DNA from: Chlorobiota bacterium
GTDB lineage: Bacteria > Bacteroidota > Bacteroidia > Bacteroidales > B39-G9
Direction of reading: 5' to 3'
Assembly: GCA_030632095.1 (NCBI GenBank)
Contig: DAOVJU010000095.1
Span: 1 to 9,317, forward strand
Length of the DNA stretch: 9,317 bases
Shown here: positions 1 through 7,758 of the stretch, piece after piece
Numbering within the stretch: position 1 is the stretch's first letter
Layout: each line of letters starts with the position of its first letter
The notes under the pieces: model-generated
Database searches by the model: none
Seen by the model: only the letters and a program-made list of their open reading frames with translations
What the model was told of the DNA's origin: nothing
Program-made: the position numbers and the translations under genes

Positions 1-197
1 AAGAATATGTAAAAATAAATAAACATTTACCTGATATACCTTCTGAGAAAGAGATTTATGAATTTGGTTTCAATTTAGCTGAAATGGATGGATTATTGCT
101 TAAAAAGATAGAAGAATTAACTCTTTATATTATTCAGCAACAAAAAGAAATTGAAGAATTAAAAAGCGCAATTAATTCTAACACTAAAACTAATTAG
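1..197 (+). CDS. C-terminal end of a tail-fibre/S74-like surface protein (5' end outside window)
   Basis: An open frame enters from the left edge (first full codon at 3) and stops with TAG at 195-197, giving 64 visible residues. It contains the segment EYVKINKHLPDIPSEKEI, then NLAEMDGLLLKKIEELTLYI, then a Lys/Glu-rich helix. From memory, this is the signature end of Bacteroidota proteins annotated as tail-fibre-domain or S74-like intramolecular chaperone proteins, where a conserved HLP-x-IPS motif leads into a terminal coiled coil. In that family the C-terminal part assists trimer folding. Such proteins are usually large, secreted and cell-surface, with repeats upstream. Here the chain ends after the coiled coil (SNTKTN), without an added T9SS domain in the visible part. 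The next gene begins two bases after the stop, so co-transcription is likely. Family assignment is fairly secure; the function of the whole protein cannot be judged from this tail. Confidence 0.75.
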   Translation, partial: EYVKINKHLPDIPSEKEIYEFGFNLAEMDGLLLKKIEELTLYIIQQQKEIEELKSAINSNTKTN

Positions 198-199
198 AC

Positions 200-2167
200 A
201 TGAAATATTTCAAGTTAATTTCTAGCTTTTTAACTTGTTTGTTATTTGCCCAAATGAGTATTTCACAAGATTTCGTTTATTTGGAAAATAACACATTCAA
301 GTTAGATCGTGAGGATTTCTATCCGGTCGTAATGAACTACGGTGTTAATTTTCGGACTAATGGAAAAGATTTTTGGGCTGTTCCAGCTCATGGCTATGGA
401 AGGGGCAATGATATAGAATGTACAGGAGAGGCTGATTGTCTTGAAACAATTAAGGCAGATATGCAATTGCTCCAAGATTTAGGTTTTAACGCAATACGCC
501 TTTTTAATGTAAGGCCACATTATTTTATTAATGGCAACCAATTAGCGTTTCCGGCTTTTACATCAAACAGTGTATATCAAAATGAAATAGACATTCCTAT
601 GCAACCTGATGATTATTCAATTCATTTTAAGCTTATTTCTGATGTATTAGAAGTTGTTGAAGAAGTAGGGTTAAAAGTTATTATTTTGACTGGTGGCCCA
701 ATTTATGACCCTATTCGTGAAGAATATATTGAGGCATTGTTAAATGATTTTGCGACGAATTCTACTATTTTTGCTTATGACTTCATTAATGAACCTTTAT
801 ATGAAGATTCATTAGTAATCACTAAAAAAGATGCTTGTGAAATTGTTTCAAATTGGAGGTATTTAATGGACACTTATGCTCCAGATCACCTACTAACAGT
901 CGGTTTTGCTAATAGCACTGAAATATTAAAATGGGATCCTGATATTTTACCTATAGATTTTGCTTCATTTCATCCTTATGGAAGTGTTGAGTCGGTTCAA
1001 AACGAAATTTACTATTATGGACAATATATTACAAAACCTTGGATAATAGGTGAAACTGGCCTTGCTGCCGATGATATTATTGTTTCTTATGAAGAGCAAA
1101 GAGATTTTGCTGAAAAAACATTGAAACGAACCATAAATTGCGGAGGCAATGGCTATTCATGGTGGCAATATCAAGATGTTTGGTGGGGGTCGTATGGTTT
1201 AGACTATATAGGTTTATTAAATCATAATGACATTACCCAAACTAGCGATCCAAGCTTAACAGTTGAGGGAACACCAAAACCAGCAGCTCAAGAATTTCAA
1301 AAAATTGGTTCATATTCACCCACATATGATTGTCCCTGTCTTTCGAGTTTTTATAATTATCCAGGATATAATAATTATATTATAACAGGAAGACTAATTA
1401 ATGGAAATACGAATCAGCCAATAGACGGTGGACTAATATATGGTTGGAAATTTGAAATTGTTAATAATAATGAGGTGTGGACAAATAATACAAAAACCTT
1501 TTCAAAACCTGATGGAACATTTAATTTACATGGAGAGATAATGCTTAACAAGTTAAGCTTTAGTGCACCTTCATTTGATAGAACATGGCAAGATATTTCT
1601 TGGAATTCTTCACCAATTAATTTGTCCAATGGAATAGTGAATATTGGTGAAACAAAGACCTATAAAACTTCTAGTAGTATCACAGCATCTAATTATACTG
1701 TAAAAGGAGATGGTTCAAATGGAGGTAGTTTAACTTTATATGCCGGAAGGTATATTACATTTAACACTGGATTTTCCGTTGAAAAAGGTGGTGTTTTAAT
1801 TGCTGAACCTAAATATGATATTGGTGATATCAAAGTTTATCCTATAACATGTTCATCTCCTCTTGAAAGTGCAAATCAATCAAGTGAAGATAACCTTGCA
1901 ACGGAAATACTTAATCAAGACGAAGATTTAAATACTAATTATATTAATTTATATCCAAACCCAACAAATGGTATAATAAATATAGTCTCATCAAATTCTT
2001 CAATCGAAAGTATTTCGGTATATAATCAGAATGGTCAATTGGTTATCAGTAAATTAAATGTTCCAAGCAATTATCAATTAGATTTATTAAATCAACCTAG
2101 CGGAATGTATTTTGTTGTTATTTATTCTGGCAACCAGAATTACAAATCAAAATTTATATTTGAATAG
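200..2167 (+). CDS. Secreted clan-A glycoside hydrolase (GH5-like) with T9SS C-terminal sorting domain
   Basis: A 655-residue multidomain protein. Residues 1-22 form a signal peptide (Lys-rich start, hydrophobic LTCLLFAQM, cleavage near SIS-Q). Residues about 40-370 look like a clan-A (beta/alpha)8 hydrolase. FINEP at 195-199 gives the likely acid/base Glu198, HPY at 258-260 is a typical active-site segment, and IIGETG at 282-287 gives the likely nucleophile Glu285. A Trp-rich stretch near 321-329 would line a sugar cleft. Residues about 393-480 resemble a carboxypeptidase-regulatory/Ig-like domain (ITGRLING..., then PDGTFNL). Residues about 490-537 match the short beta-rich module seen in Bacteroidota secreted proteins (ASNYTVKGDG, then GFSVEKGGVLIAEP), which I believe is called a 3-coathanger stack domain. 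The end carries a T9SS type A sorting domain starting at YPNPTNG (585-591). The expected product is therefore exported and surface-attached or released. Substrate is unknown: GH5-type beta-glucan or mannan activity is possible but not shown. Starting at 200 keeps the signal peptide intact; later Met codons would destroy it. Confidence 0.85.
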   Translation: MKYFKLISSFLTCLLFAQMSISQDFVYLENNTFKLDREDFYPVVMNYGVNFRTNGKDFWAVPAHGYGRGNDIECTGEADCLETIKADMQLLQDLGFNAIRLFNVRPHYFINGNQLAFPAFTSNSVYQNEIDIPMQPDDYSIHFKLISDVLEVVEEVGLKVIILTGGPIYDPIREEYIEALLNDFATNSTIFAYDFINEPLYEDSLVITKKDACEIVSNWRYLMDTYAPDHLLTVGFANSTEILKWDPDILPIDFASFHPYGSVESVQNEIYYYGQYITKPWIIGETGLAADDIIVSYEEQRDFAEKTLKRTINCGGNGYSWWQYQDVWWGSYGLDYIGLLNHNDITQTSDPSLTVEGTPKPAAQEFQKIGSYSPTYDCPCLSSFYNYPGYNNYIITGRLINGNTNQPIDGGLIYGWKFEIVNNNEVWTNNTKTFSKPDGTFNLHGEIMLNKLSFSAPSFDRTWQDISWNSSPINLSNGIVNIGETKTYKTSSSITASNYTVKGDGSNGGSLTLYAGRYITFNTGFSVEKGGVLIAEPKYDIGDIKVYPITCSSPLESANQSSEDNLATEILNQDEDLNTNYINLYPNPTNGIINIVSSNSSIESISVYNQNGQLVISKLNVPSNYQLDLLNQPSGMYFVVIYSGNQNYKSKFIFE

Positions 2168-2177
2168 CATTACCGAA

Positions 2178-2203
2178 GGAGCAGAAATATATTTTTCTGC
2201 TCC
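2178..2203 (+). terminator. Hairpin after the glycoside hydrolase gene
   Basis: A perfect 10-bp inverted repeat (GGAGCAGAAA and TTTCTGCTCC) encloses a six-base loop and starts 10 bases after the hydrolase stop codon. Position and stem strength fit an intrinsic terminator. The downstream tract (CTTATAAGCTTT) is only weakly U-rich, so termination may be partial, or the hairpin may serve to protect the 3' end. Confidence 0.65.
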
Positions 2204-2220
2204 CTTATAAGCTTTAAAAA

Positions 2221-2355
2221 ATGAAAAAGGATGTCTTTGAATCCAATGAAAACCATTTAGTAATTGATTGTTCAAATTATCCAAATGACTTATATTACTT
2301 AAGTGTTTTTACATCGGATAGTATTTTACATCGTAAAATAATAATACAAAAATAA
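2221..2355 (+). pseudogene. Orphan T9SS sorting-domain fragment
   Basis: A 44-codon frame starts at ATG 2221 and stops at TAA 2353-2355. Its second half reads like the last strands of a T9SS type A C-terminal domain: a CSNYPNDLYYLSVF segment, matching the usual pattern of Leu/Asp, x-Y-P-x-G-hY-h-h-x-h, then HRKIIIQK as the terminal basic strand. The YPNP-type opening of the domain and any cargo are missing. An in-frame stop (TAA at 2215-2217) lies just upstream. The product would have no signal peptide and could not enter the T9SS route, so I read it as the 3' remnant of a lost secreted-protein gene. It could be translated as a short peptide, but nothing supports a role for one. Confidence 0.6.
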
Positions 2356-2360
2356 TCCTT

Positions 2361-2380
2361 ATTAAACAGTTTAGTTTAAT
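2361..2380 (+). terminator. Weak AT-rich hairpin after the T9SS fragment
   Basis: ATTAAAC and GTTTAAT form a perfect 7-bp stem around a six-base loop, five bases beyond the stop at 2355. It may be the old terminator of the lost gene. The stem is short and AT-rich and no U-tract follows, so its activity is doubtful. Confidence 0.3.
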
Positions 2381-2407
2381 GTTAGCATTACACATATACT
2401 TACATTA

Positions 2408-2444
2408 TAGTCTTTATGCTAAGTTATTTTTAGCGTAAGGACTA
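2408..2444 (+). other. 15-bp RNA hairpin upstream of the glycosyltransferase module
   Basis: Arms 2408-2422 and 2430-2444 enclose a seven-base loop (GTTATTT). On the plus strand all 15 positions can pair: 13 Watson-Crick pairs plus two G·U wobbles (2413 with 2439, 2417 with 2435). On the minus strand those two positions become A·C mismatches, so the structure favours plus-strand RNA. It sits 74 bases before the ATG of the glycosyltransferase at 2519. No U-tract follows, which argues against a simple terminator; a leader or processing element is possible. The surrounding gap (2356-2518) is very AT-rich and shows no gene. I could not find a convincing Bacteroidota promoter in it. Confidence 0.55.
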
Positions 2445-2518
2445 AACAATTATCAACATAAATAATTCTATTATTATTGTAATAATTTCTTTCTTTTAAT
2501 TTTTTTTGAATTCAATAA

Positions 2519-3241
2519 ATGATTAATAAACTTAGTATTGTAATACCGGCATACAATGAAGAAAAGACTATTGGTTTTATTCTAAACAAAGTAAAAGAAG
2601 TCGTTTTGTCAAATAATATTGAAAAGGAAATAATTATAGTTAATGATTGTTCAACTGATAACACTTTAAAAGTAATTGAAAATTATATTAATGATAATCC
2701 ATCCCATACAATTAAGATTTATAATCAAATAAAGAATATGGGAAAAGGAGCAGCTCTTCATTATGGAATTAAAGAGGCAACAGGGGATTATATTATAATA
2801 CAAGATGCTGACTTGGAATATGATCCCCAAGAATATAATGATTTATTAAAACCTGTTTTTTATGATAATGCAGATGTTGTTTATGGATCAAGATTTATGG
2901 GGAATAATCCTCACCGGATATTATTTTTTTGGCATTCCATAGGTAATAAATTTTTAACTTTTTTATCTAATATGTTTTCCGGATTAAACCTCACAGATAT
3001 GGAGACTTGTTATAAATTATTCAAAAGTACCATAATAAAAAATATTAATCTTAAAGAAAAAAGTTTCGGATTTGAACCAGAGGTTACAGCTAAAATTGCT
3101 CGTATACCAAAAATTAAAATATACGAGGTTGGTATATCTTATTATGGCCGAACTTATGATGAGGGGAAAAAAATTAATGCAAAGGATGGATTTAGAGCTA
3201 TATGGTGCATCCTAAAATATGGAATGCTTAAATTAAGGTAG
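2519..3241 (+). CDS. Family 2 glycosyltransferase, DPM1/DPG-synthase-like (polyprenyl-phosphate sugar synthase)
   Basis: A 240-residue cytosolic GT-A enzyme expected to move a hexose from a nucleotide sugar to a polyprenyl phosphate. Visible motifs in order are VIPAYNEE (8-15), the nucleotide-binding Asp43 in VNDCSTDNT, MGKGAAL (74-80), the metal-binding DAD at 96-98 followed by LEYDP, GSRF (123-126), and DMETCYKLF (160-168). FGFEPEVTAKIAR (183-195) and RTYDEGKKI (211-219) follow near the C-terminus. The last two blocks are typical of the soluble DPM1-like branch. No membrane helices follow, unlike the GtrB-like enzyme encoded at 6613-7548. The start at 2519 places the first strand (KLSIVIP) immediately after the N-terminus, as expected. 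The membrane protein gene follows after 60 bases on the same strand, which suggests a two-gene operon. Which sugar is used cannot be told. Confidence 0.88.
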   Translation: MINKLSIVIPAYNEEKTIGFILNKVKEVVLSNNIEKEIIIVNDCSTDNTLKVIENYINDNPSHTIKIYNQIKNMGKGAALHYGIKEATGDYIIIQDADLEYDPQEYNDLLKPVFYDNADVVYGSRFMGNNPHRILFFWHSIGNKFLTFLSNMFSGLNLTDMETCYKLFKSTIIKNINLKEKSFGFEPEVTAKIARIPKIKIYEVGISYYGRTYDEGKKINAKDGFRAIWCILKYGMLKLR

Positions 3242-3301
3242 AGAGATAATTGCCATCTAAACCAAGATATCTATATACAATCAAACTATTTAACTAACAA
3301 A

Positions 3302-5125
3302 ATGTATAGCCAATTAAACTTTACTCGTCTAATTAAAAATATTTGGGGATTAATACCATTTTTGATTGGGCTTTTTTTTGGCCTTTACTTTATTACACTC
3401 CGTATTACAGATATTTCATTAACATATTTTCCTGGTGATTTGGGAGATGGCCGGCTTAACCTTTATTTTCTTGAACATGCATATAAGTTTTTTACCGGGC
3501 AAGTCAAATCATTCTGGGATGCCCCTTTTATGTATCCTGAATCAAATGTCATAACTTACTCTGATAATTTACTTGGTTCAGCCCCAATTTATTCAATATT
3601 TCGAATTTTTGGTTTTGATATATTTACTTCATATCAATGTTGGTTTATTGTATTAGCAATTTTGAATTACTCTACATCTTACCTTTTCCTAAATAAGTTG
3701 TTTAAAAACAATTACGCAGCAGTTCTAGGCGCTATGATATTTGCTTTTTCAATGGCATTACAGTCGCAAATTACTCATGCCCAAACATTCCCCAGGTTTG
3801 CAATTCCATTAGCATTTTTAATGGCAATTAATTTTAAGGAAGAATTAAATCCTAAATTTTTCTTTTTTACCTTATTGTTTGTTGTTTATCAAATTTATTG
3901 TGGTATCTATTTAGGTTTTATGCTTGCAATACCTATTGCTGTTTTCTTAATAATATTATTCCTAATAAACTTTAACACCGTTAAAATTTTTATTAATAAC
4001 AAAAAGTGGGTTTTCCAGATGCTTGGTTCTTTAATAATAAGTTTCCTTTTAGTTTTACCTTTAATACTTCCATACTTGCAGAGAAAGATAACACCAAGCA
4101 TTGGGAATTATAATGAACTTATACAAGCCATACCAACAGTTAAATCCCATTTTTTTAGTCAACATGGAAGTTTGATATGGAATTTTTTAAGTAAAACCGG
4201 ATCAGAGTATCAAGCTTGGTGGGATCATCAATCATTTGCCGGTGGAATTGCTACTATTTGTCTCATGGTTTTTACCGGAATGCTTTTACAAAAATTATAT
4301 AAAAGTAAAATAAGTCTTGTTATTAAATCTATACCAATTTGTTTGTTGATTACAGGTATTATTACAAAACTATTATATATTCGTTTTGGAAATATATCAG
4401 CTTATGTATTTGTATACTTTCTGCCAGGATATAGTTCTATGCGCTCTATTACAAGGATAATTAACATAGAATTGATTTTTTTCGCTATAGCAACTGCATT
4501 TATTTTTTCAAGAATCCTTAAAAAAGAAAATAGGTGGATATTTTTACTTTTTCTCTTATTTACAGGACTAATAATAATTGATAATTACTTTAAAGAAGGA
4601 AAATCATATAGAACCGAAAAAAGAATCGCTCTTGAAAGAATAAACCCGATTATAGATTTAATTGAAAAATTACCCGAAAATGCAATAATATCTTATGAGC
4701 CCCAAATCATTGATAGTTTATCTATTTACTATCATATTGATGCAATGCTTGCTTCACAATATTGTAACCTTAAAACAATTAATGGTTATACAGCGACATG
4801 TCCTATTGATTTCTCGAGATTCTGGGATAACATTAACGAAAATTCAAGAAATCATTGGTTGTCAAATAAAAATATAGCTTTTGATACTCTATTTGTTATT
4901 AAATCAGCTTTAGAATATGAACCGATACAGTGGAGCGATATTCCAATTTCCGAAGGTCAAAATGAAAATTCAAATTCTAAAAAATTGAACAACCTGATTA
5001 ATTATATAAGAACAGATGAAAAGTGGATGAAACAAATTCGAAAAAAAGCCGAAAAGAAAGATATACCTGTTGATTCTATGTTAAAACTAGATGCAATATG
5101 GGTTTTAGAAAATGAGGATAAATAA
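3302..5125 (+). CDS. Polytopic membrane protein of GT-C-like layout (putative lipid-linked sugar transferase)
   Basis: A 607-residue protein with about 11-12 membrane segments (first at 15-33, others near 111-130, 138-156, 185-224, 237-259, 313-330, 338-358, 388-405 and 411-430) and a soluble C-terminal part from about 431. The first outer loop carries PGDLGDGRLN (44-53) with Asp46 and Asp49, placed where GT-C glycosyltransferases keep their catalytic acid. Other notable blocks are THAQTFPRF (158-166), WWDHQSFAGG (306-315) and PGYSSMRSITR (375-385). I do not recognise a named family with certainty. Layout and partner suggest an inner-membrane enzyme that takes the sugar made lipid-linked by the product of the preceding gene and transfers it on the periplasmic side. 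The stop codon directly abuts the stop of the convergent DUF2079 gene, leaving no room for a terminator between them. Alternatives are a YfhO-like or otherwise uncharacterised membrane protein. Confidence 0.75.
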   Translation: MYSQLNFTRLIKNIWGLIPFLIGLFFGLYFITLRITDISLTYFPGDLGDGRLNLYFLEHAYKFFTGQVKSFWDAPFMYPESNVITYSDNLLGSAPIYSIFRIFGFDIFTSYQCWFIVLAILNYSTSYLFLNKLFKNNYAAVLGAMIFAFSMALQSQITHAQTFPRFAIPLAFLMAINFKEELNPKFFFFTLLFVVYQIYCGIYLGFMLAIPIAVFLIILFLINFNTVKIFINNKKWVFQMLGSLIISFLLVLPLILPYLQRKITPSIGNYNELIQAIPTVKSHFFSQHGSLIWNFLSKTGSEYQAWWDHQSFAGGIATICLMVFTGMLLQKLYKSKISLVIKSIPICLLITGIITKLLYIRFGNISAYVFVYFLPGYSSMRSITRIINIELIFFAIATAFIFSRILKKENRWIFLLFLLFTGLIIIDNYFKEGKSYRTEKRIALERINPIIDLIEKLPENAIISYEPQIIDSLSIYYHIDAMLASQYCNLKTINGYTATCPIDFSRFWDNINENSRNHWLSNKNIAFDTLFVIKSALEYEPIQWSDIPISEGQNENSNSKKLNNLINYIRTDEKWMKQIRKKAEKKDIPVDSMLKLDAIWVLENEDK

Positions 5126-6604
5126 CTACCTGTTATTCCTGATAATTATCAGCTCATCATTGTCAAATACAATGGTTTTCAATGAATCGGTACGGGAAGT
5201 TTCAATAAAGTCAAGGTATTTCTCTTTACTTATAAGATAAGTTTTATTTGCCGCGGGTAATAAAACAACATATTCCATTTCATTTCTATAAACAGGAAAA
5301 TGATAAATAGAATCCCTGTTGGTTAAATGCGGAACTAACATAAAATCGGCACAAACTGAAATGTTTTCGGGTATTGAGTTAATCACCCGGTGTATTTCCT
5401 TAACATTAAAAGGCCTTTTCCAGTGTTTTGCAGTCCAGAATTGTGAATTGTGTGGATTGTACCATTTTGACACTCTTTTGTCAAGCTTTATTCCTGTTAT
5501 GGTAATTGTCAGTATTACCGAAATCAATGCAATTAAATATTTATACTTTTCCTTTTTAATACTTGCGATAAAAATAAATAAGGCTATTGTTAAAATTGGT
5601 ACAAATTCAATTGAATATTGGCCATTGAGTCCCCATCTGGGAAAAAGATCGTTAAAAAGTTTTTGTCCGTAAATTGGCAATAACATTAATAAAAACTGAG
5701 GCCTTAATAAAAGTGCAATTCCACCTGAAAGCATAATGACATAGTGCAGTTCGGTTTTAATGCCGTTTAAAGCTGGATTTCCTTTATGATTTATAAACAA
5801 AAGCTTAAAAGTATAGAATGGACGGGTAATAATTGTTTTCATTGCCTCACCCATGTTTTCCCCAATGGCAGAAAACCTGAAATGTAAATATTTTCCATCA
5901 TGGCCTTCGGCTCCAAGTGTGGGTATAATTACCTTCATTACTAAAACAAAAAAAAGAAATGATGCAAGCGTAAATAATATTAATGGTATGCGTTTTTGTT
6001 TTTCACGAAAAAAATGGATAAATAAACCTGCACATATAAAGATTGCCCATAATGCTATATTTTCTTTACTTATTATTATTAAAAGCCAATAGATAAATGC
6101 ATACCGCCATTTTTCAAGTATTACAAAATATATAAACCAGGGAACAAACATTGCCCCTAAAACGTTATCGTGATAATCAAAACTTAAGGCAGAATAAATA
6201 CCCCAGATAGAAAAAAAATGAATAATGGATAAAACCGCGATTCTTTTATTATTAGTGATCTTTATAAATATTTTATATATGCCAAAACCACCCCAGAGAA
6301 TTCCAAGAATTTGGAAGATCAGTGCAGTATATGTACCAAAAATCCAATAAAAAGGTGAAAATAATAATGGAAGTATTGTAAAATGGTCACTTAAAATATT
6401 GGTTAAATTTATATTAAGCACCTGGCCATCATTCCATCTGAAATGAATGTAATCGTACAGGGCATTATTGGTAATACCCAGATCGTAACCTGCGGTTCTG
6501 AAGTTATAATGGTTCACTAATGAAATAGAACAAAAGATAATCCCATAAACAAACAGAACAATAAAAACCTGGTAGTTATCTTTAAATTTAAGCTTTGCAA
6601 GCAT
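5126..6604 (-). CDS. DUF2079 family polytopic membrane protein (GT-C-like)
   Basis: A 492-residue integral membrane protein with roughly ten hydrophobic segments up to about residue 370, then a soluble tail of about 120 residues. Typical DUF2079 features are visible: GYDLGITNNALYDY (39-52) just after the first helix, DHFTILPLLFSPFYW (73-87), FDYHDN (142-147) and SKENIALW (179-186). The tail contains IPENISVCADFMLVPHL (411-427), the usual near-C-terminal region. Family members resemble GT-C glycosyltransferases, but their reaction is undefined. The acidic pair at Asp41 and Asp73 would be on the outer face. The gene lies eight bases downstream of the GtrB-like gene on the same strand, so the two are almost certainly co-transcribed, and the GtrB-like product is the likely sugar-lipid supplier. 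A decayed partial copy of its 5' end lies at 8542-8629. Confidence 0.82.
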   Translation of the reverse strand: MLAKLKFKDNYQVFIVLFVYGIIFCSISLVNHYNFRTAGYDLGITNNALYDYIHFRWNDGQVLNINLTNILSDHFTILPLLFSPFYWIFGTYTALIFQILGILWGGFGIYKIFIKITNNKRIAVLSIIHFFSIWGIYSALSFDYHDNVLGAMFVPWFIYFVILEKWRYAFIYWLLIIISKENIALWAIFICAGLFIHFFREKQKRIPLILFTLASFLFFVLVMKVIIPTLGAEGHDGKYLHFRFSAIGENMGEAMKTIITRPFYTFKLLFINHKGNPALNGIKTELHYVIMLSGGIALLLRPQFLLMLLPIYGQKLFNDLFPRWGLNGQYSIEFVPILTIALFIFIASIKKEKYKYLIALISVILTITITGIKLDKRVSKWYNPHNSQFWTAKHWKRPFNVKEIHRVINSIPENISVCADFMLVPHLTNRDSIYHFPVYRNEMEYVVLLPAANKTYLISKEKYLDFIETSRTDSLKTIVFDNDELIIIRNNR

Positions 6605-6612
6605 AGTTCCGG

Positions 6613-7548
6613 TTATTCAACAATATTTGATTCGGAGATTATATAGTTTGGCCGGCGTTTATTTTCCAAAAACAACTTACCAAGATATTCACCCAATATT
6701 CCTATCATAATTAATTGAATACCTCCTAAAAACAATACGCTTACAAGAATTGAACTCCAGCCAGGAACGGTTTTATTTGTAAAAAGTACCTGGTAAATAG
6801 CAAATATTGCATAAATAAAAGCAAAGCCGGCTATTATTACTCCAAACGCAATGCTTAGCCTTAGTGGTTTAATGCTAAATGAAGTAATCCCTGCAAGTGC
6901 AAAATTTAGCATCTTTCGGAATGTATATTTTGTATCACCACTTAACCTGCTTTCTTCAGTATATTCAATACTTACCTGTTTGAAGCCAATCCATGCAATG
7001 AGGCCTCTGAGAAACAAGTAGTTTTCATGATAATTCTTCAGTTCATTAATAACTTTTCTGTCAAGTAACCTGAAATCTGCTGCTCCGTCTGAGATATTAA
7101 TATATGTTAGGCTGTTTAGTAACCTGTAGAATAGCTTTGATGTTAACTTTTTTATGAAAGCTAAGTTTTGACTTTCTTTTCTTATGGTATAAACAACTTC
7201 AAATCCTTCCTGCCATTTGTTTATCATTTCATGTATTAAATGAGGAGGGTGTTGCATGTCAGAATCCATACTGATCACACAATCTCCTGTTGCTTTATCC
7301 ATTCCTGCTTTTAAAGCATTTTGGTGTCCAAAATTCCTTGAGAAAGAAATATATTTAATCCGTTGGTCTTTTTCCGAAAGAGATTTAATGTTTTTCAATG
7401 TATTATCCGAACTGCCATCATTCACAAATATTATTTCATAAGTTGGTATATTATGAAGTGTTTTACTTAACTCAGAATGAATGGAAATAATATTTCCTTC
7501 TTCATTATAACAAGGCAGGACAACAGATAATTTGAAATTAGAATTCAT
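6613..7548 (-). CDS. GtrB-like family 2 glycosyltransferase with two C-terminal membrane helices
   Basis: A 311-residue enzyme expected to transfer a sugar from a nucleotide donor to undecaprenyl phosphate at the cytosolic face of the inner membrane. The GT-A domain shows VVLPCYNEEGN (9-19), FVNDGSSDNT (41-50), FSRNFGHQNALKAGMD (69-84), the metal-binding DSD at 95-97 and SDGAADFRLLDR (153-164). ESRLSGDTKYTFRKMLNFAL (199-218) is the classic GtrB/PglB-anchor block. Two helices follow (about 230-255 and 265-288), then LGEYLGKLFLENKRRPNY (285-302), the conserved end. Length and order match the family. Start: ATG at 7546-7548 gives the first strand directly after four residues. Upstream, 7549-7758 is an AT-rich divergent region in which I found no promoter strong enough to name. 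It forms a two-gene operon with the DUF2079 gene. A frameshifted remnant of a paralogue of its 3' end lies at 8638-8746. Confidence 0.9.
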   Translation of the reverse strand: MNSNFKLSVVLPCYNEEGNIISIHSELSKTLHNIPTYEIIFVNDGSSDNTLKNIKSLSEKDQRIKYISFSRNFGHQNALKAGMDKATGDCVISMDSDMQHPPHLIHEMINKWQEGFEVVYTIRKESQNLAFIKKLTSKLFYRLLNSLTYINISDGAADFRLLDRKVINELKNYHENYLFLRGLIAWIGFKQVSIEYTEESRLSGDTKYTFRKMLNFALAGITSFSIKPLRLSIAFGVIIAGFAFIYAIFAIYQVLFTNKTVPGWSSILVSVLFLGGIQLIMIGILGEYLGKLFLENKRRPNYIISESNIVE

Positions 7549-7758
7549 TTGTTAATTAATTTAATACAATGAATTTTTTGGCAAAGAAAGTATTAAATAA
7601 GTAAATAGAAAAGATTTTGATTTAGAAAAAAATCATTGTTATTTTTTGTGCAACGAATCAGTACTTAAAATGAACTAAATATTTTAGGCATTCCAGGCAC
7701 TTTAATCTTAAAGCAATGAATAGTTACAACTTCTTTAATAATATTAATTGCTGATTTT

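Noticed and set aside
1414..1629. 71-codon open frame on the minus strand
   Set aside because: Antisense to the C-terminal domains of the hydrolase, which are clearly coding on the plus strand.
2408..2444. Integron attC site
   Set aside because: The imperfect arms are suggestive, but I see no matching GTTRRRY and RYYYAAC core boxes at the ends and no integrase or cassette array.
3907..4101. 64-codon open frame on the minus strand
   Set aside because: Antisense to membrane-helix codons of the 607-residue protein; hydrophobic runs often give such mirror frames.
4695..4877. 60-codon open frame on the plus strand with hydrophobic start
   Set aside because: Out of frame within the 607-residue membrane protein gene, whose own frame is continuous here.
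5139..5152. 14-bp palindrome CTGATAATTATCAG as a bidirectional terminator
   Set aside because: As a hairpin it has only a five-pair AT-rich stem, lies inside coding sequence and has no U-tract, so I do not call it a terminator.
5319..5672. 117-codon open frame on the plus strand
   Set aside because: It lies wholly antisense to the well-supported DUF2079 gene and its translation shows no family motif or plausible domain pattern.
5853..6092. 79-codon open frame on the plus strand
   Set aside because: Also antisense inside the DUF2079 gene, with no recognisable protein features.
7256..7441. 61-codon open frame on the plus strand
   Set aside because: Antisense to the conserved catalytic part of the GtrB-like gene (DSD motif region).
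7700..7713. CTTTAA-TC-TTAAAG inverted repeat as an operator
   Set aside because: Short AT-rich palindromes are expected by chance in DNA of this composition, and nothing else supports regulation here.
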